From assembly GCA_002694025.1 (NCBI GenBank), contig NZKX01000140.1, forward strand, positions 1-8,710: a stretch of 8,710 nt of DNA, given 5' to 3'. This DNA comes from Fidelibacterota bacterium (lineage in GTDB: Bacteria > Marinisomatota > Marinisomatia > Marinisomatales > UBA1611). The translations under genes were made by a program, and so were the position numbers. Position 1 is the first letter of the stretch, and each line of letters begins with the position of its first letter. This document shows positions 1-5,810 of this stretch, in pieces. The notes under the pieces are model-generated. The model was not told the DNA's origin. It did no database searches and was given only the letters and a program-made list of their open reading frames with translations.

Positions 1-34
1 ATAAGTGATGTACTTCAAAAAGGACTGTTTTCAA
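1..34 (-). CDS. 5' end of an unidentified gene running off the left edge
   Basis: Immediately after the TAG stop of the neighbouring methyltransferase gene, the minus strand reads TTG followed by ten more open codons to the window edge, giving MKTVLFEVHHL if TTG initiates. A start with no gap would match the zero-base junction between the two genes upstream in the same operon, and a GAG-containing stretch lies about seven bases before the TTG. The pattern of a short beta strand followed by two histidines resembles, from memory only, N-termini of some CDP-glycerol glycerophosphotransferase-family or GT-B proteins. Eleven residues are not enough to assign a family, and a start further downstream, outside the window, cannot be excluded. 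Confidence 0.4.
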   Translation of the reverse strand, partial: MKTVLFEVHHL

Positions 35-625
35 CTATTTGCTCACTCTTTTTCTTAAATTATAAAAAAAAAGATGTAGTCTTTCAAGATTTTTATGGTA
101 ATACATTCTATTTGCATCATGCAAAACCACAACACCCATGTCTGTAATTAAATCAAAGGATTTTTTTATACATTCTAACCTAGCTTGGCCATCAATTAAT
201 ATAAAATCATAAGGTGCATGATTATCTGGAAATTCAATGTAATCAATGAGGTCCTCATGTGAACCATCATTATTGTTATCAGACCACGGGTAATTATTTG
301 GAGGAATATATTTTATATTCACTCCTGAATTAAAATTCATTTGGTTAATCTTATTAGCCCAATCAGAGCAATGTTCTATTGCTAACCAATTTGCATCTTT
401 TAACAAAAGTTTTGGTAAATATATTGTACTATATCCAGAACCCCACTCTAAACAATTTTTGGGGTTTAAATTTCTAATGATCTCCTCCAGAATCATTATT
501 TCCCGATTCTTCATAAAAGGTTTATATCTTATATTTTTAATTTTTATACCAATTCGAGAATCCTCAAAATTCTTAATTTGTTCTCTAATAATTAAAGAAA
601 ATAATTTCGAACGTATTTTCAACAT
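35..625 (-). CDS. Class I SAM-dependent methyltransferase (small, glycan-locus type)
   Basis: This 196-residue cytoplasmic protein looks like a compact Rossmann-fold methyltransferase. Motif I is seen as CLEWGSGYST (residues 58-67), the acidic residue expected to hold the SAM ribose as E84 in IEHCSDW, a later strand as YDFILIDGQAR (139-149), and LHDANR (168-173) near the C-terminus. The middle segment (about 107-135) is rich in Asn, Asp and Pro and may form part of the acceptor site. No signal peptide or membrane segment is visible. The ATG directly follows the TAA of the FkbM-family gene with no bases between and no clear Shine-Dalgarno, so translation is probably coupled. Its neighbours suggest methylation of a sugar or other surface-glycan building block. 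The substrate cannot be read from the sequence. The fold is clear, the role is inference. Confidence 0.8.
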   Translation of the reverse strand: MLKIRSKLFSLIIREQIKNFEDSRIGIKIKNIRYKPFMKNREIMILEEIIRNLNPKNCLEWGSGYSTIYLPKLLLKDANWLAIEHCSDWANKINQMNFNSGVNIKYIPPNNYPWSDNNNDGSHEDLIDYIEFPDNHAPYDFILIDGQARLECIKKSFDLITDMGVVVLHDANRMYYHKNLERLHLFFYNLRKRVSK

Positions 626-1348
626 TTATTTTTTTTCTAGACAAAAGGTGATATTTAAATTATCATTTATAAGTTCTTTATAACCTTTTTGTTTTAATCT
701 ATGGATAATTTTCTTCGTCTCATCCTCAAAATCTTTTCCTTTAAGCTTCAAATCAAATTCAACACATAAATATGTTGGTTGAATCTGATTATCTAACATA
801 TTATTTAACACACGTATTTCAGCTCCCTCTATATCAAGTTTAAGTAAGTCGATTTGCTCATGTTTTTTTTCAGTCATTAGACTTTTAATGGTACAAGTCT
901 CAATTAAGTCATAATCATTGCCAAACATTCCGTTCACCAAGGTTTGAGAAACATTATTTATATTATTTTGTTTATAAAATTTTAATTTCCCAATAGAATC
1001 CCAAAGACCTTTTTCTTCTAATGAAATTTTTGAAAAATCAATATTCATTTTTTTGATTTTTTTTTCATAATCTTTTTGGATATTTCCTGAAAACAACCAA
1101 TCCCCTGATGCATAGTACCTAATCAACTCTTGAAGATGGACTAAAGAACGCGGCGTTGGATCTATTAATAAAATATTACAATTGAAATACGATTGTAAAT
1201 GCAGATCAAAAGAAATATCCTCTCCAGCGCCAGCACTGTAAACAATACTATTTGAATCTAATTGAATATCCTTGGGAATAAGCCAACCACCATAATTTGT
1301 ACCAAACTTCCTTACTGGTTTCGATGCAAACAAGTTTCTTAATAACAA
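626..1348 (-). CDS. FkbM-family methyltransferase
   Basis: This 240-residue protein has the FkbM layout: an N-terminal KFGTNYGGWLIP segment (14-25), SAM motif I as VYSAGAGEDISFD (36-48), the post-II acidic motif LLIDPTPRS (60-68), a central SQTLVNGM stretch (134-141), the hallmark LLKLDIEGAE (168-177) and VEFD (196-199). FkbM proteins are SAM-dependent O-methyltransferases, first known from macrolide synthesis and very common in surface-polysaccharide loci, where they are assumed to methylate sugar hydroxyls. The chosen start is a TTG. The frame is open only 10 codons further upstream and has no ATG or GTG there. An AAGGA sequence lies about 12 bases before the TTG, a rather long spacing. It is the first gene of a leftward operon and abuts the next methyltransferase gene exactly. 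Family is secure, substrate unknown, start moderately sure. Confidence 0.88.
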   Translation of the reverse strand: MLLRNLFASKPVRKFGTNYGGWLIPKDIQLDSNSIVYSAGAGEDISFDLHLQSYFNCNILLIDPTPRSLVHLQELIRYYASGDWLFSGNIQKDYEKKIKKMNIDFSKISLEEKGLWDSIGKLKFYKQNNINNVSQTLVNGMFGNDYDLIETCTIKSLMTEKKHEQIDLLKLDIEGAEIRVLNNMLDNQIQPTYLCVEFDLKLKGKDFEDETKKIIHRLKQKGYKELINDNLNITFCLEKK

Positions 1349-1377
1349 ACTGTAATTAAATCCTTTTTTGATTGATA

Positions 1378-1398
1378 TTTAATTAAGTTATAATTAAA
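1378..1398. repeat. Inverted repeat, 8-base arms, 5-base spacer
   Basis: TTTAATTA at 1378-1385 is repeated in perfect inverse as TAATTAAA at 1391-1398 around the spacer AGTTA. It covers the only -10-like box (1392-1387) of the leftward operon, so a repressor site is conceivable. The arms contain only A and T, and the surroundings are so AT-rich that chance is a real alternative. It has no GC pairs and no T-run, so it is not a terminator. Confidence 0.3.
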
Positions 1399-1559
1399 AA
1401 CTCTAATGTGTAGAAAAACTTTTATATTTAAAATATGAAAAATAAAAAACTTCTTTTAGAAAATAATATGATTATACGATCCAAAATACTTGATATCTTT
1501 ATAGTCTAGTTTATTTGAATCTTTTAAATTTAATAAGTGTTATTTTCTTTACCACGTGA

Positions 1560-1578
1560 AATTGTTTTAATAACAATT
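1560..1578. repeat. Inverted repeat, 7-base arms, 5-base spacer, over the predicted -35
   Basis: AATTGTT at 1560-1566 pairs perfectly in inverse with AACAATT at 1572-1578 around the spacer TTAAT. It lies over the predicted -35 box of the inositol operon, a common place for a repressor or activator site. The sequence does not match an operator I can name. Chance is possible in this base composition. Confidence 0.3.
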
Positions 1579-1590
1579 ATATCATATTAA
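1562..1590 (+). promoter_or_regulatory. Candidate promoter of the inositol operon
   Basis: TTGTTT (1562-1567) and TATTAA (1585-1590) are separated by 17 bases, resembling a sigma-70-type -35 and -10. Transcription would start near 1597, leaving a leader of about 30 bases that contains the Shine-Dalgarno. The match to consensus is partial, and in such AT-rich DNA similar pairs occur by chance. The position just ahead of the operon's first gene is the main support. Confidence 0.35.
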
Positions 1591-1613
1591 TTTAAACTAA
1601 AATACCTAATAGT

Positions 1614-1619
1614 AGGGGA
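1614..1619 (+). promoter_or_regulatory. Strong Shine-Dalgarno of the inositol-3-phosphate synthase gene
   Basis: AGGGGA stands seven bases before the ATG at 1627 and confirms that start. It is the clearest ribosome binding site in the window. The genes at 3686 and 4754 have none, so the lead gene of this operon appears to be set for stronger initiation. Confidence 0.75.
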
Positions 1620-1626
1620 TCATTTA

Positions 1627-2931
1627 ATGAAAGTTCATCAACCTCAAGGCAAACTAGGAGTATTAATCCCTGGCATGGGCGCGGTCGCAAGCACATTTAT
1701 TTCTGGTGTTTTAGCAATAAAAAAAGGTTTAGCAAAACCTATTGGCAGTATGACTCAAATGGGTACTATGCGACTAGGAAAGCGAACAGAAAATCGTGTC
1801 CCCTTGATTAAAGATTTTGTTCCTTTAGCAAAGCTCGAAGATTTGGTTTTTACAGGCTGGGATATTAATCAAGAAAATCTTTTTGATATTAGCATTAGGA
1901 ATGGAGTCCTTGAAAAAAGCCTTTTAAACCATCTAAAAACAGATCTTGAAAAAATAAATGTCCTCAAAGCTGTTTTTGACAAAAATTTTGTACGTCGTTT
2001 ATCTGGAGGCTGGATTAAAACTGGTAAAAACAAAATGGATTTAGCAAAACAAGTTGAAGTTGATATTCAAAATTTTAATAAAATAAATAATATCCAATCA
2101 AACATTATGATATGGTGCGGTAGTACTGAAATATTTTTAGAACCATCAGAAGTTCATTCATCTCTTCCAAAATTTGAAGAAGGGTTACTGAATAATGACC
2201 CTAAAATTTCACCAAGTATGATTTATGCATACTCAGCATTAAAAATGGGTATCCCTTTTGCTAATGGATCTCCAAATCTATCAGTCGATATACCTGCTTT
2301 AGAACAATTAGCAATAAATGAACAAACGCCAATTTGCGGTAAAGATTTTAAAACAGGACAGACACTTATGAAAACAATAATTGCTCCTGGTTTAAAAGCT
2401 AGACAAATAGGTATAAATGGTTGGTTTTCTACTAATATATTAGGTAACCGTGATGGTGAGGTTTTAGATGATCCTAGTGCTTTTAAAACAAAAGAAGAAA
2501 GTAAACTTGGTGTTTTAGATTATGTACTCCAACCAGATATTTATCCTGACTTATATAAAGACCTTTATCATAAAGTTCGAATTAATTATTATCCACCTCA
2601 TGGTGATAATAAGGAAGGGTGGGATAATATTGATATATTTGGATGGCTTGGATATCCAATGCAAATCAAAGTTGATTTTCTTTGTAGGGATAGTATTTTA
2701 GCCGCTCCCATTGTCCTTGATCTTGTCTTGTTCCTTGATTTAGCAAAAAGAAGTGGAATGAAAGGAATCCAAGAATGGTTATCCTTTTATTTTAAAAGCC
2801 CTATGACTCTACCTGAATTATATCCTGAACATGACCTTTTTGTTCAACTAGCAAAACTAAAAAATACATTGCGCCATATTATGGGTGAAAAATTAATCAC
2901 CCATCTTGGTTTAGATTATTATGAGGGTTGA
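1627..2931 (+). CDS. ino1: Inositol-3-phosphate synthase (myo-inositol-1-phosphate synthase)
   Basis: This 434-residue cytoplasmic enzyme is expected to convert D-glucose 6-phosphate to 1D-myo-inositol 3-phosphate in an internal NAD-dependent oxidation, aldol closure and reduction. The N-terminal NAD-binding loop is seen as LIPGMGAVASTF (13-24). Conserved catalytic-domain segments follow: GIPFANGSPNLSVDIPAL (208-225), the lysine-containing GKDFKTGQTLMKT (238-250), FSTNILGNRDG (267-277, the counterpart of the yeast NxLGNNDG region), KEESKLGVLDYV (289-300) and CRDSILAAP (353-361). Length fits bacterial members and is shorter than the roughly 530-residue eukaryotic enzymes. The start is fixed by a strong Shine-Dalgarno. 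It leads a four-gene operon, and its stop lies just before the start of a cytidylyltransferase gene. No inositol monophosphatase follows, so the phosphate is probably kept and the product activated with CTP. Assignment is firm, fate of the product is inferred. Confidence 0.95.
   Translation: MKVHQPQGKLGVLIPGMGAVASTFISGVLAIKKGLAKPIGSMTQMGTMRLGKRTENRVPLIKDFVPLAKLEDLVFTGWDINQENLFDISIRNGVLEKSLLNHLKTDLEKINVLKAVFDKNFVRRLSGGWIKTGKNKMDLAKQVEVDIQNFNKINNIQSNIMIWCGSTEIFLEPSEVHSSLPKFEEGLLNNDPKISPSMIYAYSALKMGIPFANGSPNLSVDIPALEQLAINEQTPICGKDFKTGQTLMKTIIAPGLKARQIGINGWFSTNILGNRDGEVLDDPSAFKTKEESKLGVLDYVLQPDIYPDLYKDLYHKVRINYYPPHGDNKEGWDNIDIFGWLGYPMQIKVDFLCRDSILAAPIVLDLVLFLDLAKRSGMKGIQEWLSFYFKSPMTLPELYPEHDLFVQLAKLKNTLRHIMGEKLITHLGLDYYEG
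2923..2927 (+). promoter_or_regulatory. Ribosome binding site deciding the cytidylyltransferase start
   Basis: GAGGG lies inside the last codons of the inositol-3-phosphate synthase gene. It is nine bases before the TTG at 2937, adjoining the TTG at 2928 (too close), and 15 bases before the ATG at 2943 (too far). This favours initiation at TTG 2937, with termination and reinitiation coupled across the junction. Confidence 0.5.
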
Positions 2932-2936
2932 TAAGA

Positions 2937-3665
2937 TTGAAAATGATATTTATTGCTGCTGGTAAAGGTTCCCGATTATCGAACATAACAAATGGAAATC
3001 ATAAAGCCTTAGTTAAAATTAATAATAAATCATTAATTGATATCTTATTCCAAAATTGTTTGGAAATAGGTATTAATGAAGTTATTGTAGTAACCGGTTT
3101 TAAGAAGCATCTAATCACAGAGCATACAAAAGCATTAAAGACTAATATTAATATTGAACTTATACATAATTTAGATTGGAAACTTCCTAATGGTCTTAGT
3201 GTTTTAACTGCAAAAGATTTAATTCCAAAAGGTGATGATTTCTTATTATCTATGTGCGACCACTATTATTTTCCTAGCTTATTAGATTTAGTTAAAAAAA
3301 GCAATCTGAAGAACACTTTAGTTAATGTTGGAATTGACTATAATCTAGAAAGAATATTTGACATAGATGATGCTATGAAAGTTAACATCAATAAAAATAA
3401 CAACCTGATTAAATCGATGGCAAAAACATTAACTACTTATAATGCCGTTGACTGTGGTGTTTTTAAATGCAACTATGATTTTTTTTCAATTTTAGAAGCA
3501 GCGAAAGAAAATGATAAATATTCTTTATCAGATGCCTGCAATTTACTTATCAAAAATAAGAAGCTTGGCGGTATAAATATCTGTGATAATTTTTGGATAG
3601 ATATAGACACTCCAGATTCATTAAACCAATGTAATATATATCTTAAAAATTCTAATTTATTCTAG
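2937..3665 (+). CDS. Inositol-1-phosphate cytidylyltransferase-like nucleotidyltransferase (CDP-inositol synthesis)
   Basis: This 242-residue protein has the sugar-phosphate nucleotidyltransferase fold: IAAGKGSRL at the start (6-14), K23, NGLSVLTAKD (85-94) and the metal-binding CDHYY (107-111). Its distal half, with DDAMKV (144-149), KTLTTYNAVDCGVF (163-176) and WIDIDTP (220-226), closely recalls the cytidylyltransferase domain of the archaeal IPCT enzymes. Those make CDP-inositol from CTP and inositol-1-phosphate for di-myo-inositol phosphate. Here the domain stands alone, without the membrane phosphotransferase half of the bifunctional enzymes. Its position directly behind inositol-3-phosphate synthase supplies the expected substrate. 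The GAGGG ribosome site favours the TTG at 2937, while ATG 2943 would shorten it by two residues and TTG 2928 would overlap the previous stop by four bases. Related phosphocholine or glycerol-phosphate cytidylyltransferases are alternatives. The fold is certain, the inositol substrate well supported but inferred. Confidence 0.82.
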   Translation: MKMIFIAAGKGSRLSNITNGNHKALVKINNKSLIDILFQNCLEIGINEVIVVTGFKKHLITEHTKALKTNINIELIHNLDWKLPNGLSVLTAKDLIPKGDDFLLSMCDHYYFPSLLDLVKKSNLKNTLVNVGIDYNLERIFDIDDAMKVNINKNNNLIKSMAKTLTTYNAVDCGVFKCNYDFFSILEAAKENDKYSLSDACNLLIKNKKLGGINICDNFWIDIDTPDSLNQCNIYLKNSNLF

Positions 3666-3685
3666 TCCATAATTAGTTAATAAAA

Positions 3686-4738
3686 ATGAATATTTACTAT
3701 TATGCAAACCAAGTCTACGAGTTTTCATTTTCAAGACCGATATATGAAAGATTAGGAGGAACTTTTATAGTCAATAAATATAGTCGATATTTAAGATTCA
3801 AATTGTATTTACGAAATGGAAATAGTTTCCCAGACGAAAATAAGACATTTTTAAACACTCCTCCTTTAACTATTAGAGATATCACAAAACCTATTAAGCT
3901 AAATGGCGCAGTTATATCTCAATCAAATACAACTATAAACTGTGAAGGTAATAATATTATAAAAATTTTCATGGGTCATGGAGCTGGAGATAAAAAATAT
4001 GGAGGTACACCAACACCTTTAGAAACCTATGATTATCATTTCATTTCCGGCAATAAACACCTCCAAAAACTAAAGGATCTCAATGTAAAAATCGCTCGAA
4101 AAAAACAAATAAAAATCGGATATCCTAAATTTGACGCTTATATCAACAATCAAATAAATAAAAAAGAATACCTTAATCATCTTGGAATTATAGATAAAAA
4201 TAGAAAAAATATTCTTTATGCACCAACATGGAAATGGGGCAATGGCACGCTCCAAAAATATTTTTATAAATTTTGCAATGAACTAACTAACGAGTTTAAT
4301 CTTATTGTAAGACCACATTTTTTTGAAAGAAAATATATCCCTTTATTCAAGGCATGGGCTAAATTGAACAGAATAAAGCATGTTTATTTTTCTAATCCCG
4401 CAAATATTTTAATAAATACTACAATGAATGATTTTGCAGTTTCTGATGTTTTAATTAGCGATACTTCCTCAATACTTTATGAATACCTTATAACCCTTAA
4501 ACCTATTATTATAGCGGAATCAAATTATTTAGATCTTCATGATATGCCAGATAATATGAATATCAATAACCTAGCAAAAAAATTTAATAATTATAATTCA
4601 AATATCATAAAACTTGTATATGATACTTTAGATTGTAAAAATACAAAGAATGATTATAAGGCAATGTTAAATAATTGCTTTTATTTTAATGATGGGCATT
4701 CTACCGAAAGGGCCATCGAATTTCTTTCCTCATTATAA
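3686..4738 (+). CDS. TagF-family CDP-alcohol phosphotransferase, possibly using CDP-inositol
   Basis: This 350-residue protein matches the catalytic domain of the CDP-glycerol:poly(glycerophosphate) glycerophosphotransferase family, a GT-B-like fold that moves an alcohol-phosphate from a CDP carrier to an acceptor. Visible landmarks are IFMGHGAGDK (94-103, catalytic-type H98), GYPKFD (145-150), ILYAPTWKWG (176-185), VRPHFF (208-213, second catalytic-type H211), SDTSSILYEYL (258-268, donor-site Asp and Ser) and the C-terminal DGHSTERA (336-343). It lacks a large extra N-terminal domain, has no signal peptide or obvious membrane helix, and probably works at the cytoplasmic face of the membrane. 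It follows the cytidylyltransferase gene by 20 bases without a clear Shine-Dalgarno. Known members use CDP-glycerol or CDP-ribitol, and no gene for either donor is in this window. The neighbouring genes suggest CDP-inositol instead, which is inference. Whether it adds one unit or polymerises cannot be told. Confidence 0.85.
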   Translation: MNIYYYANQVYEFSFSRPIYERLGGTFIVNKYSRYLRFKLYLRNGNSFPDENKTFLNTPPLTIRDITKPIKLNGAVISQSNTTINCEGNNIIKIFMGHGAGDKKYGGTPTPLETYDYHFISGNKHLQKLKDLNVKIARKKQIKIGYPKFDAYINNQINKKEYLNHLGIIDKNRKNILYAPTWKWGNGTLQKYFYKFCNELTNEFNLIVRPHFFERKYIPLFKAWAKLNRIKHVYFSNPANILINTTMNDFAVSDVLISDTSSILYEYLITLKPIIIAESNYLDLHDMPDNMNINNLAKKFNNYNSNIIKLVYDTLDCKNTKNDYKAMLNNCFYFNDGHSTERAIEFLSSL

Positions 4739-4753
4739 AGATAATTTGTAATT

Positions 4754-5794
4754 ATGAATCAATCTTTAACAAATCCTTTTATTTCTGTTATCATTAGATC
4801 ATACAATCGTTTAAAATATGTAATTGAATTAATTAATCGATGTTTGAGGCAAGATTATGACAATTTTGAGATTATAATAGTTGACCAAAGTGATTTAAAT
4901 CATTGGAATAAATACAAAACAAAGCTCTTTTCGATAGACTCAAAAGTTCGTTTAATTAGAGCCAGGCCTCAAGGCTCCGCTGGAGCAAGAAATTTAGGTG
5001 TGTTTGTTGCTCACGGAGATGTTGTCCTTTTAATGGATGATGATGATTTACCTTTGAATAATAAATGGATTTCTTCACATGCGAAAAATTATCAAGACCC
5101 TTCTTGCATTGGTGTCTCGGGCCGCTACATTCACGAAGTGAATGAAACCAATCGGTATAAAAATAAAAACTTTGCATACGAACGCTGCTTGAGTTATTCA
5201 TTTTTTTTAAGAGGCCGGGACTTTACGGGAATAGATAAAATCAAAAAACCTGTGGAATGGCTACATGGTGCTAATTCTTCAATTAGAAGAAGGTATGTTA
5301 TTGAACTTGGAGGATGGTACCCCTATGTAAATAATTTCGACGAACATTCTTTTTGCTTCAAATTACAAAAGGTAATGAAAAAAGAAGAGTATCTTATGTT
5401 TGACCCTGAACCAATAGTGCTCAGAAGATTTAATATTCCTGGCGGATTAGGAAAAAGATATCTTCCACTTTCTCAATTATTAAAAAACCAATTATTGTTT
5501 TATCATAGGGTAGTAGCAAAATATTACCCACTTCGTTTTTATTCACTTTATCCAATATTTAATCTTTATTCATTTAGATATATAATTAGATGGTTTCGAA
5601 CTTTTTCGTACTTTGACAATAACTTTTGGTTTAAATGGTTTCATAAAAAAAATGCTTTACGTTTATATTTTTTTCAAGAATTTATTAAATACCCATTTTT
5701 AGTTGTTCATTCCTTTTTTCAAAAAAGACCAAAATGGAATTCTCCTTTACATATATCAGATGATATATATTCTGAATATAAACAAGAACTCTAA
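4754..5794 (+). CDS. Family 2 glycosyltransferase
   Basis: This 346-residue protein is a GT-A fold family 2 glycosyltransferase using a nucleotide-sugar donor. FISVIIRSYNR (9-19) opens the nucleotide-binding domain, IIVDQSD (41-47) follows, then GSAGARNLG (74-82) and the metal-binding acidic cluster LLMDDDDLP (92-100). The acceptor side has WLHGANSSIRR (169-179) and GGWYPYVNNFDEHSF (186-200), where DE stands in the place often held by ED. From about residue 245 to 325 the chain is very rich in Tyr, Phe and Trp with many Arg and Lys, which suggests binding to the membrane surface, though no clean transmembrane helix is seen. It is the last gene of the inositol operon, 15 bases after the TagF-like gene. 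It probably builds the glycan or linkage unit that receives the alcohol-phosphate. Sugar specificity is unknown. Confidence 0.88.
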   Translation: MNQSLTNPFISVIIRSYNRLKYVIELINRCLRQDYDNFEIIIVDQSDLNHWNKYKTKLFSIDSKVRLIRARPQGSAGARNLGVFVAHGDVVLLMDDDDLPLNNKWISSHAKNYQDPSCIGVSGRYIHEVNETNRYKNKNFAYERCLSYSFFLRGRDFTGIDKIKKPVEWLHGANSSIRRRYVIELGGWYPYVNNFDEHSFCFKLQKVMKKEEYLMFDPEPIVLRRFNIPGGLGKRYLPLSQLLKNQLLFYHRVVAKYYPLRFYSLYPIFNLYSFRYIIRWFRTFSYFDNNFWFKWFHKKNALRLYFFQEFIKYPFLVVHSFFQKRPKWNSPLHISDDIYSEYKQEL

Positions 5795-5810
5795 TAAAGA
5801 GAGTACGAGA

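Larger units (their letters stand above)
1349..1626. other. Divergent intergenic region between the left and inositol operons
   Basis: This is the only sizeable non-coding stretch in the window and must carry the promoters of both divergent operons. It is very AT-rich. For the left operon only a possible -10 box, TATAAC on the minus strand (1392-1387), is visible, with no good -35. For the right operon a -35/-10 pair and a strong Shine-Dalgarno are listed separately. Two perfect inverted repeats with five-base spacers are also present. A 24-codon ORF at 1435-1509 on the plus strand has no ribosome binding site and is not called. No tRNA, riboswitch or transcription terminator is recognised. 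Confidence 0.6.

Noticed and set aside
459..683. 74-codon plus-strand ORF
   Set aside because: It lies antisense across the two minus-strand methyltransferase genes, both with clear motifs, and has no recognisable domain or ribosome site.
1435..1509. 24-codon plus-strand ORF beginning MKNKK in the divergent intergenic region; its first 15 bases equal the start of the GT4-like gene at 6764
   Set aside because: No Shine-Dalgarno is present, and an ATG followed by A-rich lysine and asparagine codons is expected often in such AT-rich DNA. A remnant of a lost gene start is possible but cannot be supported.
1627..2931. Phosphatidylinositol synthesis as the purpose of the inositol-phosphate synthase
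   Set aside because: That route needs a membrane CDP-alcohol phosphatidyltransferase with the D-G-x2-A-R motif using CDP-diacylglycerol. None is in the window, and a CDP-inositol-type cytidylyltransferase follows instead. It could still exist elsewhere in the genome.
4070..4255. 61-codon minus-strand ORF
   Set aside because: It is antisense inside the TagF-like gene and shows only low-complexity hydrophobic sequence.
3686..4738. Classical Gram-positive teichoic acid locus
   Set aside because: No tagD, tagA, tagB, tagG/H or tar genes are seen, and the MsbA-like exporter and FkbM neighbours fit a Gram-negative-type polysaccharide locus better.
4956..5201. 81-codon minus-strand ORF
   Set aside because: It is antisense inside the GT2 gene across its conserved GSAGARN and DDDD region and shows no family features.
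5788..5804. Rho-independent terminator between the converging operons
   Set aside because: The possible stem is only four to five base pairs and lacks a T-run on either strand.
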